A stretch of 64,000 nucleotides of DNA, from NCBI GenBank assembly GCA_034620365.1, contig JAQGEQ010000335.1:310001-374000 (forward strand), written 5' to 3'. Shown here piece by piece: positions 37,384 through 51,618 of the stretch (positions are counted from its first letter, which is position 1; every line of letters begins with the position of its first letter). The notes beneath the pieces were generated by a model. That model saw only the letters and a list, made by a program, of their open reading frames with translations. It was not told the origin of the DNA and did not search any database. The translations under genes were made by a program, and so were the position numbers. Source of the stretch: Pegea sp. RAD2-039 (Eukaryota; Chordata; Thaliacea; Salpida; Salpidae).

Positions 37384-39835
37384 ATGGAAGTAAACGATAG
37401 TGAAGAAAACCCCTTAGAAAGAATTAACAAGTTTAGAGATAAATTCTTTTTTTTAGTATTTCTAGTTAGTATTGGAGGTATGATTTACATTGGGTTTCTA
37501 TCAGTAAAGTATGGACAACCTAGACGATATATACTGGGTACAGATTCTTGGGGAAATACCTGTGGAGAAAAGAATGATGAAATTTATTTTGAAAATGTTA
37601 CTCTGTCAGGACTAGATAGGAGAGAGTACAAAAAACAGTTCTTTTTTGCCTTTCTTGAGCCTGAAAATTTCCTTAGCTTTCATTCCTTTCTATCAAGTTA
37701 TAGAAAGTTTATTAGATTATGTATAAAAGAATGTCCAAATAGAACTATTTCGTGCAATAATTTACTTATTGAAAATGAATACTCTGGAATAAGTGAAAAA
37801 GTCATAAGAAATGTAATTTGTAAAAGTTCTGATGGTCCAATCAAACCACACAAAAGTTTATTGAACAAATGTATTCCAAAGTTTGCAACTGTAGTAAGTC
37901 ATATTATGCTTTTTACGAATATTTTTGTTTAAAAAAACTTTTTTTTACTCATAAAATTATTGTTATATTAATATTCAAAATCATCTAAAACCATTTTCTT
38001 ACCTCTACATAATTGTTTTCTTTTTTTAGTTAATTTTTACTAAAGTTAATGAAATTGTGCATGAAATATTAACAACTTTTATTATGCTTTCCTAATAGGA
38101 AAAGTTTTAAACATAAATAAGTAGAAATTAAAGAATATATTCCAAAGATAAATTTAAGGTTGCAGATTATTTTTTACTCATGGCAAAAAAGAAGTTGATT
38201 ATTTAGTTTATTGCAATTACTACAATCTTTTTTAACTTGATGGTTTAAGAAAAGTATTTATTTTTATAGGAGAACACAACAGCTGTACTCTCAAATGAAA
38301 CATCTTTAAAAAAAGTATACAAAAAAGCGATTACTACTCTAGAAAATATTATGAAATACTTCAATGAAAATATAGCTAATAATTTCAATGTGTTCGGCTT
38401 TTCTATTGGATTTTCCATTTTAATTTCAACAGTTTTTATTATAATCCTTCGAATTTGTAGTAGAGTAGTTATATACACTATAGTTATAGTTTCTGTAACT
38501 GTATGTATATTTGTTTGTGCGTTTTGTTGGTATCAATATGCATTAAGTACTTCTGCAATTGACAATGAATATGTAGCTAATGTTGCAAACAAAGTTCGAC
38601 CTTCTAAAGTTACTTCTGAAGTTCAATCTTTTTTGAATGATAATGGACAAGAAAATATGACTGCACCAAAAACACATTTCGTAATGTTGCAAAATAACCT
38701 AGCTACAATACGTTCTTCAAGTTATTTTTTTTATGTTTGTATAGGTGTATCTGTTATTAGTAGCATTGTTACAATATTAGCAGTGTGGAGCAGAAAAAGT
38801 GTTATCATGGCAGTAAAACTGTTTACAGAAGCTAGCACTGCAATTTCTTCAATGCCTTGTTTACTGTTTCAACCAGTTATAACAATAGCCTTTAGTATAG
38901 CAGTTTTAGCTGCGTCAACAGTCGTATTACTTTACATGTTTTCTATTGACATAGGAAGAGTTGACGAAAATGAATTAGTTGAATATATTTTAGATCCAAG
39001 ATTTTCTATTGGTGTTCTATTTGGTATCTTTGTGTTTTGTTCTATTTGGTTAATAGAATTCATAAGAGCATGTCAACTAGTAACTATCGCAGATGCTATT
39101 GGCACCTGGTACTTTTTTAGAACAAATCTAAGTTCTGTAACTTCATTTATATGTCCTTCACTTGCTCCGACGTTTCGACTCATCAGATACAATATGGGTT
39201 CTATAGCTTTTGGGTCATTACTAACATCTATTCTCGTATTTGCTCGCTGGATAGTCGTCATTATTCAGTATTATCTTCAAAAGTTAAAAAAGAAAAAGTG
39301 TGCATGTCTCATGAAAATGCTCGAATGCTGTATGCTCTTTTTTGAAAAAATCTTGAGATATGTCAGCAGAAATGCTTATATCTCTGTAGCTTTATTTGGT
39401 GATAGCTATTTATCCGGAGCTAAACATTCTTTATCGTTGATAGTAAATAACGCAAGATATACACTCACTATTTCAATGATTTCTCGATTACTTTTATTTT
39501 TTACTAAAATATCTATCATTGTAGCAACTATACTTTCCACTTTCTACTATCATAAATTATTAGTATTAGAATCTCATACAGATCTTGATGCTTTAATTCC
39601 GCTTATTTTTGCTGCTTTAGTTTCTTGGTTTGTTTCTAGGAGTTTTTTAGATGTTTATTCGATGTCTATAGATACTTTATTAATCTGTTTCTGTGAAGAC
39701 ATGAGAACTAATGATGGAGAAACTCGTCCTTATCACACAACTGTGCAAATGCAAGCTTTGATGATGGAGGAAAAGACGAAGTTTGAAAGCTCTACAAAAA
39801 TTGGAAAAAATGTGATCCCTGAAGAAAGTGATTAA
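37384..39835 (+). CDS. Choline-transporter-like protein (SLC44/CTL family)
   Basis: Multi-pass membrane transporter of the CTL family, which moves choline and, in some members, ethanolamine across plasma or organelle membranes. Two exons, 37384-37893 and 38270-39835, joined in phase 0 (GTA|GTAAGT ... TTTTTATAG|GAG), 691 aa, a normal length for the family. Exon 1 has TM1 (FFFLVFLVSIGGMIYIGF), the family motif RRYILGTDSWGNTCG at about residues 53-67, and a Cys- and Asn-rich extracellular loop. Exon 2 has the remaining TM segments, with the hallmark WLIEFIRACQLVTIADAIGT, the NAYISVALFGDSYLSGAK segment, and FLDVYSMSIDTLLICFCEDM near the C-terminus. Start chosen as the first ATG after the TATA-like element. 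Which SLC44 paralogue it is cannot be judged here. The 376-bp intron holds nothing recognisable. Confidence 0.93.
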
Positions 39836-39854
39836 TGTTTTTTGTGTCTTTGCA

Positions 39855-39860
39855 AATAAA
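39855..39860 (+). terminator. Polyadenylation signal of the SLC44 gene
   Basis: AATAAA 20 bp after the stop codon; a second AATAAA lies at about 39985. Confidence 0.5.
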
Positions 39861-40439
39861 CCTTTTACTTAGCTTTAAATTTACTTCCTTTATGGAGTTA
39901 TTTAATTTCTGTGAAACTTTATTCAGCTTTTATTGTTTTTTGAATGCATCTATTTTATAAATTATTCGAATTATTTTTCTATGAAATAAAATTTATCTTT
40001 TATTGAAATTTGTAATTATATTTGTCGTTTACTTTATTTTTTAAACTTATATACTAATAAACATATCAATTTATTAGACTTTTGACTATATTTTGTGTAA
40101 TTATCACATCTTTTAAACTTGTGTAATGTATATCTTCCCTTAGAAAAAAAAAGATTTTTAATTCATGCTAAAACTCAACCTTTAAAAATTCGAATTTTAA
40201 CAAACTTAGCCAGATACATAAACCACCAATACTTTAATTTGAGTTTTATACTTTACAGTAAAATAGCTGTTTTACCATAAAAATTGGCATTTCCTCATTA
40301 AATGGTTTATTAAATTAGGCTGGAATAAACTGAACATACAAACTGAGACAAACATTTAATAGTTATAAATTTTCATAGCAAATAAACGCCCAAAAAACAA
40401 TAAATTCAGACTGTTGTGTCAAAAACTTTGATCTGCTAC
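39861..40439. other. AT-rich spacer
   Basis: Between SLC44 and the retroelement relic. No gene or LTR boundary recognised. Confidence 0.4.
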
Positions 40440-42480
40440 TAGAATTCAGCCGTCGGACCCTTCTCCATGGCTTAGAGGGCGAGGAACTAGAACCAATTGA
40501 GAGTATGAAGGATACTAACGACTTTGCTTCTAAGGCTCTCTAGAGGTTGAGATAAAACGGGGGAGAGGCCTAGTCCAAAAAAAATCACAACTTCTCCAAA
40601 TTCTTAGCCTGCATATCTCTAAACTTCAGCGCTCATCTTACTGTCCTTGAAATCTTTAAGTTGTACCTCTCCACACAATGTTAGAAATTCGCTTGAAGAC
40701 ATTTTTGTCTCCAACAAATTGTAGGAACATTTCAGAATGACTTTATAACTCATCTAATGAGTTGCCTCCAACAATAATATTATCAAGATACACTCATAGA
40801 TCTTCCAGCCGATCGCTTCTTACTAATTCCGTCATTATCCTAAATCTCTCTCTCCTCTCATATACAATTGATTTATCTTTTTCAATCACTTTATCTTATC
40901 TGAAAATTTGGAAATTCATTTTGGTTAATAAGTAAGACTCCCATCTCTCTCTGAAATGACTTTGGATTTGTTGGAGGCTAAAGTTTTATCAGAGTCCTCA
41001 AACGTTCCAAATAAAAACGCTTTATCCGGCCCTTGCCCATTGGTTGATTGTGGACAGAGTTGTCCAACCAAAAATTTGCACATCAAACAAAATAATAATG
41101 AAATACAACAATAGAAAAACAGAATTGAAACTCAGCTTTCTGTGGCTTAGTTTCTCCACCATCGTATTCGTCTGTTGCGGTTGCAACGACTTCCTCCTTA
41201 ATGAGTCATGATCGGAGACAGTCCAAATTGCATTTTACTTTCAAGCTTGTGAAGCATCATACTTTCTTCGGTGTCCTTGAATAGTTTAATTTCTTCTTTT
41301 TCATATTTAGAACGTCTGGATGTTCTTCATTAATTTTTGTTTAGAGTAGCAGAAGCTATTCTTTCATCTGTAGATTACACAGCAGTAAATCTTCTCCTAC
41401 GTTCTTCACACGCTCAGTTATAAGCTGCAGCTTCCTCTTTAACGCTTTAAGAAACCCGGATAGAAGAACCATGCAAATCTAGCTAATAACGAAACATCTA
41501 GGAGATTAAAAACTGGGAGTTTAAAGCTGGAGCCTTGTAAACATTCCATCACTCTGCTTAGTATCGTTCTGCTGCATATCTTTTTGACTTAAAGAGCGGA
41601 ATCCTGCTGAATGGATAACAACTTGATCTCCATAGTTTCTGCCCTGGCTCATAGCCATAAGATTTTTGGCCGAAGTAGGACATAAAAAATACCATGAAGT
41701 AGAAGCTCTTTCTTTTAGTCGTTTCTACTTTTTCATTAAGCTGATTAGCGCACAAATACTCAGAGTTTTGAGCAATCAACACAGTTCTTTCTGCACTTAA
41801 GTGACCTAATTTGAACATCACATGAATGGCTCTAATACACCTTCTGTCCACATCTGAAACATTCTATCGTCTACCTCTGAATCCTCTTGCAATACTGACT
41901 CATACACTAACTTATAAGAAAATCCATTCTCGGATTTCTACGGAGAAATTTTTCATGACAAACAACTTTATATTTATTTTACTTTTTATTTACTTTTTCT
42001 TCAACAATTAGAGGTTAACTCTACACAATTTATTTATTTATCCTCCACGCCTATGGCGGCTAAACCATTCCCACATTAAATTGATTTCACACTTTGTGAA
42101 TCTTCAAGTTTTGATCAAACTTTTTATTCAAAGAGCTTCTTGATGATCTAGTATCAATAAGTGCCTTGAACACCTTGTTCTATATGCAGATATCAGCCAT
42201 CGCGCAGTTCAATTTCTTGGAAAATCGAGTAAACCTCAGGTACTTCAGGTACTTGGTTAGTCTCAGCGGTTGTCTCATTTCTTAGTCTACTTGACTTTTT
42301 CTCAGAAGACCTTTTTTAAAGATGACATGCCCGGCTATAGTATCACTTTTTTCTACATCTGAAACGCTTCCAGTTAATCATTTTTCTAAATCATGAGGTT
42401 TGCAGACATTTTAAACAAATTCATTTCATGACCGCTAGTATCAGTTTCACTTACTCTCCAAGAGCTTGATCCTGTAATTA
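40440..42480 (-). mobile_element. Decayed Ty3/gypsy-type retrotransposon, Gmr1-like domain order
   Basis: Relic pol region on the minus strand, in order of transcription. An aspartic protease remnant lies at 42136-42166 (ALIDT then SSRSS, with the catalytic DTG changed to DTR). An integrase zinc-binding remnant lies at about 41760-41850 (IRAIHVMFKLGHLSAERT). An integrase core end lies at about 40990-41040 (GKGRIKRFYLERLRTL). A reverse transcriptase catalytic remnant lies at 40749-40795 (VYLDNIIVGGNSLDEL, the YLDD box with Asn), and RT/RNase H edge residues (FFLGLGLSP) lie near 40560. Stops and frame changes throughout mean it is inactive. Integrase before RT is the copia order, but the motifs are gypsy-like; that combination is known from the Gmr1-like group of deuterostomes. 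LTRs were not found. The region is visibly richer in G+C than its flanks. Confidence 0.75.
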
Positions 42481-44955
42481 GAGGCGTATATACAACTAGA
42501 ACCTTAAGATTAATTAATAATTTATGATCATTGGTTTCGAAAAACTCGTTGTTAAAATATATGATCTTCGGATCTTATACGCAGAGGACTTCTAGGGTCA
42601 AAACTAGCATTTACTTCATCAAAGTAAACTATTCCTAACTTTATCTAGTGCTATCTATAATCTGAGTAGAGTTTCTTCACAAAGTTTCGTTTGTCCTGAT
42701 GCCTTAAGTGAAAGGTCAAAAATTGCTGCATTAAAGAAAAACGTAAGAGTGTTGAAAATCAAATTACACATCAAGCAATTTTATAAAAGTTTTAAAAAAT
42801 ATGATCATTTTTAGAGTGCTGATGGAGATAGAGGAAACCAGAAATGATTTTAAGTAGAATGAATAAAACGTCAAGTCATCATATTACTCATAACCATAAC
42901 TAATTGTACAACTAGTATTCACTTAAGTTGAGGATTAGCTAGTTCTCTAAGTTTTCTTATTAATTTAAATTTAGAATAATATTTGTAGAGCTAACATTTC
43001 TATGTTGGTTCTTCTGTTTGTTGTGAAATAGTTGCTTATAATGTTATTTATTTGTTTACAAATATTATTACTTTGGTTTGGTATATATCAAATATTATTG
43101 TTATGAATATGCTATTATTAAAAGTTTTAGTTCTTTAATCTAACTCAATACTAAAGTTTATTTTGTATTTGCCAGTTATTCTTAGTTAAATAAAAATTAA
43201 CTTTCAATTTGCTGGTAATTTTTCCAATTTTTAGCAAAGAGAAATTATCAGTCTTTAAAATTACACGTATTTTCGAAGTCTTATTTTAGAACACAAAAAT
43301 TTTGTTGAAGAAAATTATTTATAGATTGTTTAGTTAAATGACAGTTGATCAATGAAAGTAGAAATTAGGTGAAATGTAGAATAATTATCAAACTCTTTTT
43401 CAATTTTATATTTCAAGCAAATTGTATAAGAAAGTTACAAGATCTTATGATAATAATAAAACATATTTTTACTGAACTTTATGCTTAGAATAACTATTAT
43501 TAAAAGTTTGAGTTTTTAGATCAAAATCCTTAAAAAATAGAAATAGTTTTATGATAAACATTCAGTTTTTTATAGAATCTTTATCATTTTGAAGAAATGT
43601 TTTTACTTTTAAGTTTAAACTGCGATTTTAACAATTCAAAACTTCGAGTAGATGCATTTAACTCCATATTTGGTTACAAGCACTCGATATTTCCATATAA
43701 AGAAATTATGTTTAAAACCAATTATTTATATTTAGATAAGCAAACAAGATTCAATTCATCTAATTCATGATTCAACACAAATGAACGTTTTTCTCTTTTT
43801 TTATTACGAAAATCGTAAACGAAATTTATCAAAGAGCTAGTAGAGAAATCTGTTGTTAGATCAAATTCTGTATAAGATGAATACATCGATAGCTTGAAAT
43901 GAAGACGGATATTTACAACAATCAAATTTACACATAACCTTTTTACTTCAGCAGATCAATGAGCAAATAGTTTTATAATAAAGACTGATCTTATTTCTAG
44001 CAATCGTGAAAACTGGTTTAGTAGATATGAACCGGTAACATTTGATTAAGGCCACCATTGAAAATACAAAAATATATTTATACTAGAACCAGCAACAAAG
44101 TTGAAAGACAGAGATTTGTGATAAGATGGAAAACTTGGCTATAAGATGGAATTGGGTAGAGTTTAGATCATAAAAATATCACCACTTTTTTCTCCTGCCC
44201 AATGTTCTACTTGAGCTGTAATAAATAAAGATTGCCACCAACTAATCGATGTTGCTGCTGAACACAAACCAAAATTTCAAGCATTTCATCACATGCAAAT
44301 GAGAAAAGAAATTGGTTTGCTACTAACAGCAGTTGGATGTAGAAGATAGATCGGTAGAGATGTGAGGGGCAAGAATAAGGTGGCGGGCAGGGGGCTAAAC
44401 GAAGGAAGACTAGTGGACGAGGACGTGTCAGTAACTGTTATGGCTTTCGACTTCAAACAGAACAAGGGCCATTTGTTAATTGGAAGTTACTAGTAAGCTT
44501 GCTGGAGGTTAGTTGTTGGTGATGAGACGAAAGTGGTTTTCTACATCAAGATTTCTTTATTCACAAAATTGTTCTTTTTTCGACACTTGCTTCTTCAGCA
44601 GATTGAAAATAAAGCTTTTTGTTACATGCAATAAACGTTCGAATCGTCGTTCAGAATAACAAAAAATAATAGAACAACAAAATGAAGCAGAAATTTCTCA
44701 TCGTTCAATCAGTGTCGACTTGAGACAAACTAAAACAGCGTCTTCGACTTCTTCTTTTTATCCATATTTCTGTGATGTCATCATATGATGTTGGTGAAGA
44801 CGTCATCATCGATGTATGATATAGAGTAGATGCAGGAATGAAAAAAGAAGAAATAAAAAACAAAAATAAAAACAATAAATTATAAACAAGCAGAAAAATG
44901 CTAACAACTAATTAGATTATGCAAATGAAGCGAAATCATTCATGCGTAAAACAAT
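42481..44955. other. Spacer: possible retroelement 5' remnant and septin 3' region
   Basis: About 42540-42740 has mildly elevated G+C and may be a further (gag-like) remnant of the retroelement. A purine/G-rich tract lies at about 44345-44430. AATAAA on the minus strand at 44557-44562 is a candidate polyadenylation signal for septin, about 395 bp past its stop. No gene recognised. Confidence 0.4.
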
Positions 44956-47570
44956 TCAAACTGACTTTTCTGATTTCTTATCTTCAGCTAATCGAGCTTG
45001 CAAAGCTTCAAAGTCAGCCTTGTCCTTCTCGAACTGACGACGGCTCTCTTCCAATTGAGCGTATTCACCTTCCAGCTTCTTCTTCATAGTCTCATGACGT
45101 CTTGTCAGCTAAGAAGGAGTAATTAGCGATGATGAGAAGATGAAAGCGGAAACTTACATCTGCCTCGGAGTCAATCAATTTCTGTTTCTTTTCTTGAACT
45201 TTCTGTCGGAATACTTCTTCCATTTCTTGTTCCATCTTCTTCATCTTCTGCATGTGCTCCGCTTTCTCATCTTCCATTTGAGCTAGAGGACTCCTACAAC
45301 AAGTAGGACTCAACACCAAGTCGGAGAGCAAGTGGAAGCAAGTACTTAGAAGGAACTTTACTCGATCCATCAGTAGTAGTCACGCTACTCAGCTTCTTGG
45401 TGCGGAAGTTTTCGTAATGAACGTTGTTGGTGACATCTTTTAAATCTTGCATATGAGTCCTGAAGATAACATTTTAAATCTGGGAGTTAATCAAATCTTC
45501 TTTACCTGATCAGCATATCTCTAAGTACAGTGAAGTCACAATGATCGATGTTTTCGACTGAAAGTGAAGATATTAGCGAAGATGGCAACAAATCATCTCT
45601 ACTTCACCTTCTGCAACCCCCCATGGGTACTGACGACCTCTTACTCGCTTACCACTTGCTTCTATCACCATATTACTTCCTACTACAGCAAATGGAACTC
45701 GACTCTACACAATTGTCTCATTTCAATCAACTGAAAATAACAATTTGTTGATTTACTTTCAACTTATTCAGCTTGTTATCATCATCATCTTCTTCACTGT
45801 CAGGAAACTCATAAATTCGGATTTTTTCTGCTTCTATTTCTTTCATAATCTGAATGAAAAGAGAAAAGAGTTATTATGAAGTGAAGTATGTTGACGATCT
45901 AAATATAAAACAGATGAAAAAATGTTGAAGTGGAAAGTGAAAGTCGATAACTAACTTGATGTTTGAAGCGTAAACATTCATCAGGAGTCATTGTATCAGC
46001 TTTTGCTATGAGTGGAATAATGTTCACTTTATCATGTAGTTGCTTCATAAACTCAATATCCAAAGGTTTCAATCTATAAGTTGAAAAACAAAGTGAAATG
46101 CGACTTAATTGTTGTTCAAAAATCTAAATTTAGCCATTAAGTAAATGAAACCACCAACAGTTAGTAGATTGTGTCCACTTACCCATGACCAGTAGGTGCA
46201 ATAAAGTACAAGCAACAGTGTACTCTGTTGTCAGTTAAAATTGTTCTTTGTACTTCTGATTCAGCATTTAAGTAATCTTCAAACTTACTCTCTATATGAT
46301 CTATCACTGGTTGCCAGCTGTAGAAATAAGTCAGTATTTAAATAAACAACATGGAGATGATAAGTCAGTGATAATCACCATTACATAGATGAAGTGAAGA
46401 GAATCAAATCAAAAGGAATGTTGAATATTCGTAATTTTAAAAATAACTTGAAAATATGAAAGCTGACAATCGTACAGGCTTAGAAAGTGGTATGATGAAA
46501 ACTTAATTAATTTAATTGTGATTGAAATTAGATTATAACATTTCTAAAATTATGTCATTTAAATATAATGAAATAATTGTTTAAAATCGAGTAGAATGAA
46601 GTTATTGTAGTTTGAAATAAGACGATTTGATGTCACACTTTCTATATCAAAGTGGAAATTTGAAACTAGACATTAACGGAAGTGAAAATTTCAACATATT
46701 TTTAAGTGAGAAAGTCAAAAATATATTTGACCTGAAGCACGCGTTTCTCAACTAAGAGATCAATTCCGAATTTTAATAAAGTTTTTAGAGTTTACTTTAA
46801 AAGTAAATAGTAAGCGAGCAAATTCAATTAATATCAAGTGGTGTAGAAAAATGATCAAAAGTATAATTGAAAATGATTTGTTAATTTAGTTCATAAAATA
46901 TTCTACTCATAGATTATTGTTTAAATTCTTATCTGTAATTTAAATTTAGAATTTAGTTACCAATTAGTATTGTTGACAGCATCACCAAAACCAGGAGTAT
47001 CACAAACAGTTAATCTTAAAGAAACTCCATTCTCTTTAATTAAAATTTTAGTTGTTTCAACCTGAAGTGAGAAATATGGAAATAGTTGATGGATAACTTC
47101 CACAACATCTTACTTTTACAGTCTTTTTGATTCTAAGAGAAGGTCCTGGATGCTCTTTAGAATATAAATCAGACAAAAAAAGGGAGTTGATAAGAGTGGA
47201 TTTTCCTAAGCCAGACTCTCCTGAATTGAACAAAAACAAGTTTTTCAGTTTGTAAATATCATTTGCTGTTTCTTCTCACCAACTACCATCAATGTAAATT
47301 CAAATCCCTGTTTCACTGATTTTCGATACAACTGGTTTGGTAGATTTGCAAACCCAACATAACTATCCAACGCTTGCTGCTAGTAATAATTAAATCATGT
47401 TTTTAAGGAATATTTAGAAGAAAAATTAATATTGTGGAAGCAACAAATTATCAGAAATAAGTTTAAAAGCAATAAAATTGTCATAAAAGAAGATTACTTA
47501 CAGCTGTTGTATGATGAGATGAACATGAAAAATAATAAAATAAATGTTGATTAATATCTCTGACTAACAT
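44956..47570 (-). CDS. SEPT7: Septin 7 (peanut-type) cytoskeletal GTPase
   Basis: GTP-binding subunit of septin filaments, acting in cytokinesis, cortical rigidity and ciliary barriers; SEPT7-class subunits are the obligate core partner. Twelve exons in phase, 423 aa: 47502-47570, 47280-47376, 47114-47220, 46961-47061, 46183-46317, 45956-46073, 45757-45849, 45608-45704, 45506-45557, 45346-45459, 45158-45293, 44956-45108. The polybasic entry [19 protein letters not shown] is followed by G1 GESGLGKST (~56-64), G3 DTPGFGD, G4 AKAD ([11 protein letters not shown]), the septin-unique element (NVHYENFR) and [20 protein letters not shown] leading into a C-terminal coiled coil of about 85 residues. 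Near-identity to vertebrate SEPT7 motifs makes the subgroup firm. The first exon is weak: it encodes 23 unconserved residues from an ATG at 47568-47570, and an alternative start exon ending at a GTAAGT donor near 48345 is possible. Confidence 0.93.
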
Positions 47571-50500
47571 TTTTATGATGTTAATTCTATCATTATAGAT
47601 TATAAACATACAAGTAAATTGAATAATGATAAATGTACAAAATATAAGTATAGAAACATATAATTTCAAAAGTTAATTTTTCATAATCTCATTTTATGTA
47701 ATGAATTATATGATAAATATTTTAGCCAATAAGTATACTGAATAGGTAATAAAGTTATTTTTCTTAAAATCAAAACTTTTTTAATAAAAATTATGTTTCT
47801 CAGCACAGAATTACATTCTGATAATATAATTACAAATGAGTTTTCATCTGATATCATTGCTAAACCTCCCAGGATTTTTATTAGTTACAAATAATAAAAA
47901 AATTTATCAATTTGTTTATTAAAATTATTTGAGGGTTGGTATTTTGGAACTGTTTAAAAATATAATTTGTACAATTTTCTCAACAAGTGAATTATAGCTG
48001 CCATTTAATTCATTTTCTCCAATTATTTTCTACTTTTGATTTATAACTTATATCCACTTGCAGTATTCATATTCTTTCAGTATTCATGCAGTAAGATATT
48101 TTTTGTTAGCTAAAAGAGCTATATAATTTGGCATCTATAGTCAGTTGTTTATCAAATAACTAAATAAATAAATAAAAAGAAAAAAAGCTTCATTTTAACT
48201 TGAAAATAAAATTCTTAAACAGGAAATTTTGTTTCTATGCAAAATTCTTTAATATATAAACACTATTTTTGAACATATTCTTTTATTAAACAAATATTGC
48301 TGATTAAATCTTACTCAAATCAAATAAAATCTTATTTGTACTTACCCATTTCAGTAACCAATAAGATTCTTCAAAATAAAGGAATGTAAAAAAGGAAACT
48401 ACTCAATAAAATAAAGTAAATTATTAGAAGAAATCTATAACTAAAAAACAAAATGAATATTAATAAGATAAGTATTGATTTCTAAAACTAGTAATAATTT
48501 ATTTATGATTTGAACTAGACCAACACTGCAATCATAAAATAAGTGATATCAAATGTTTTTAATTATTTGGTAGCACAATATAAACTGTAATTTCCAATAG
48601 AAGCTATAAAACTGTGCCTGCTAAAAAAATGAGGAACTACTTTCGAACACAAAGCTTAATAATACAATCAATAATACAATGAAGTATATACAAATACTAG
48701 TATATTTTTTACAGAAACTTTGGTTAATCTCTTCATATATTTATCTTAAATTATTTAATAAATGCAAACATAAACCAAATCTCTGTATGTAAATATTTTT
48801 ATGCAAAATTTAAACTTATTAAATATTCATATATCTATAAACTCAAATACAATAAAAAAAACTATATAAAAAAATATTTATACATAAACTTTTTTACATA
48901 TTAATCAAAGTTTCACAAATTTACAGAAGAATTTAGCTATAAATTTATCCTAAAAATAAACAGTTTTAACTGATGCTAAATTATATTCAAATTATTGTCA
49001 CTAGCAAGTGATTCAACTTACATCTATTTCTCAGTACTTTCTACAAATTTAAAAGTATCCAAAATGCTAATAAAGATAATTTAGTGTATAATCTTAAAAT
49101 ACAAATTTATTGAAAATAAAAGAAACATAATTTTATTTATGAAACTAACTTTATAATAATTATATGTTACAAATAAAACAATTTACTTAGACTATAAAAA
49201 CAACATCTAAATATAAACTCAGTAAACACTTTCTCTGTTTCTATTTGTTTCCTTAAAAAGTTTAAAGATTAATATAAAATAATAAAAAATACTACTATGA
49301 CCATATTTTATTCATAGTTATTAGAAAAACAATTTTTAATGATAATTTAATACAAGTGTATTCTAATAAGTAGCTTATATCAGCAGTTAAATTTTATTAG
49401 AAGAATTTAAAGAAAATTTATAATCAAAAAACTAAAGGAAGAAACAAAAATGTAATTACAATAGAAAAAAGCTCAAAATATTGTTAAGATCAATTCTAAA
49501 AAATAATAACAGTAGATTTTAAATTTTAATTACATATTAAAATTTTGCTTAAATATAATTATCATTAAATACTATAATAATAATTACTATTAGACAGATC
49601 AAATAATATAGTTTTATTATGTATATAATCATGCAAAAAATAATAAGTCAAATTTTAATTATTAAAACAGAATAAAATTGTACAGAAAGTATATAAATTT
49701 TATATTTCTTGTTGCTATTATAAATAACTATTAAAATCAAATAAAACAAATATAAAGAAATATAAATTTTTCAAGCGAACATAAACTATTGAATGTGCCT
49801 AATAAGGAATGTCAATTATTCAATAAAAGTTAACTGCAAGTTTCAACTATAACTTAAAGTGTTACATGAAAATTAAAAATAACTTTATGAGCTAGAAAAT
49901 TAAAACTTGACTATTAATTGAATAATGACTATATACAAAGTAAGCACTGAATACTACCTTCTAATAAATCATAATATAAAGACTATAAACTAAAATAACA
50001 TCAACACTTAACATGTATAGTTGATTGCTTTTTTTACGTCGCAAATGATTATTTTAGTTTACTAACAATTATCTAAAACATAATTATCATAAAATGCAAC
50101 ATGAACATCAAGAAGTATGTTTTAGTGATAAATTTGATCGATTTGACTAATGTAACCACAACTTTTAAACGCACCACGACAACGCCCTCAAAATATTTCT
50201 TTCTATGATTTTATAGATGAGAATTAATCTTGACGTAAATTGGGCGAGAAAGTTTTATACAAACGTGATTAATAATATATTTATAATTTCATGTTTAAAT
50301 GCATATACAATTCTGTTAATGACAAATGTGTTAAAAATTTAAAATATCGGTAATTTTTAAGCTTAAAAAAATTTTCAATAAACTTTTATAACAATTTTAA
50401 ACATAATATAAATTAAACTCAAAATGAAACCATATCAAAAAAATAATTTATACAAATCAGCATTAAAAATAAAAACCCAGATGCGATAATTAACTTATAA

Positions 50501-51618
50501 GACTCATAATAATAAAAGAACAAAATTTTACCGTTAGAAAAGTGATTTATCTTACAGGTAATATGTTTAATTTCAATTTTTTTATAACTGAATGTTTTTA
50601 TTACGACTAAGAGTGAATATAATTATCTGATATACTAAGTATAATTTGACTATTCAAAAAAACAGTATTAGGTCATACCGTAGCTTATTAAAAACGATAT
50701 TTTAACCTAAAAACAGTCACTCTAAAAAGTTATTTAATACTTATACTACGTTGTTTTATCATCATTAGTAAAATAGTTTTTTACTTGTCACTATCAAAAC
50801 AACTCTGTTTCCTCTTATAGATTATTTATCAAAAGCACAAAAAGTATTTTTAGGACTAGTTATAAAATTGATTCCATATTCTCAAGCTTGGTCTTGAGTC
50901 TTTTAGAAAGCCTGAAAATATCAAAGTATTATCAAAGTAAATGACAATAATAAACCATCTCTCCAAATTTGGGAAAGCTTATCTGGTTGCTTTTTTGGAC
51001 AATTTAGGTCAAGGGCTTGAAACTCCAGGAGCCTGCATTTGTCTGGTAGAGAAGAGCATTAATTGATAAAACTAGAAAATTAGATAAATCTTGGATTGTA
51101 CAAAAAAATGAAAAAAATAGTTGTTGACTAAAACTACTCAGTGGGTAGAATCAAAAAAGTTGCAAATGAATTATCATTAAACAAATTATTAAAAAACAGA
51201 AGACTTTTTAGACTAATATTTACAATATAAAAAAAAGTAAGTCGGGTGATCACTGACCAGCAGCTAGTTCATCGCAATTTTGTAGCTTATGAGGTATTTA
51301 AAAGTCAGATTGGTGGTCTCCTATAAGATTTAGAGCTACTGCTAATTTAAGCTTTATTGCCATATTTCACATTATTAACTTTTTTTATTTCTGAAGTATA
51401 AATCAAATATTAATAAAGATTTAGCCATGTAATCAAACAAACTGCTCTTATGATAATTACTCAGTTGTATAAATAAAAACTCTTTATCTTAACTCTTTAA
51501 CTCTTTATAAAAACACATTCACAATAAGTACTCGAAAAGTTTTACTAAAATTGTATTACAGAAAAATGAATGCTTCAATAAATATTGCCAATAAATTCGA
51601 AAAAAAGAAAATCAATGA
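47571..51618. other. Long, very AT-rich spacer between septin and TTK
   Basis: Among the most A-rich sequence in the window. Possible septin 5' UTR exon ending at a GTAAGT donor near 48345 (minus). A GC-richer patch with CTATAAAATC on the minus strand at about 50160-50250 could be a promoter. Short GC-richer patches at 50880-51060 and 51240-51330 may be TTK 3' UTR. No coding exon recognised. Confidence 0.4.

Noticed and set aside
41820-41861. CFRCGQKVY-stop-SHSC, resembling a gag CCHC zinc knuckle
   Set aside because: It is the other frame of a better match, the integrase zinc-binding segment IRAIHVMFKLGHLSAERT, and needs a His to Tyr change and a stop.
47571-47669. N-terminal hydrophobic extension of septin from an upstream ATG
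   Set aside because: Septins are cytosolic and lack signal sequences; the stretch is probably 5' UTR.
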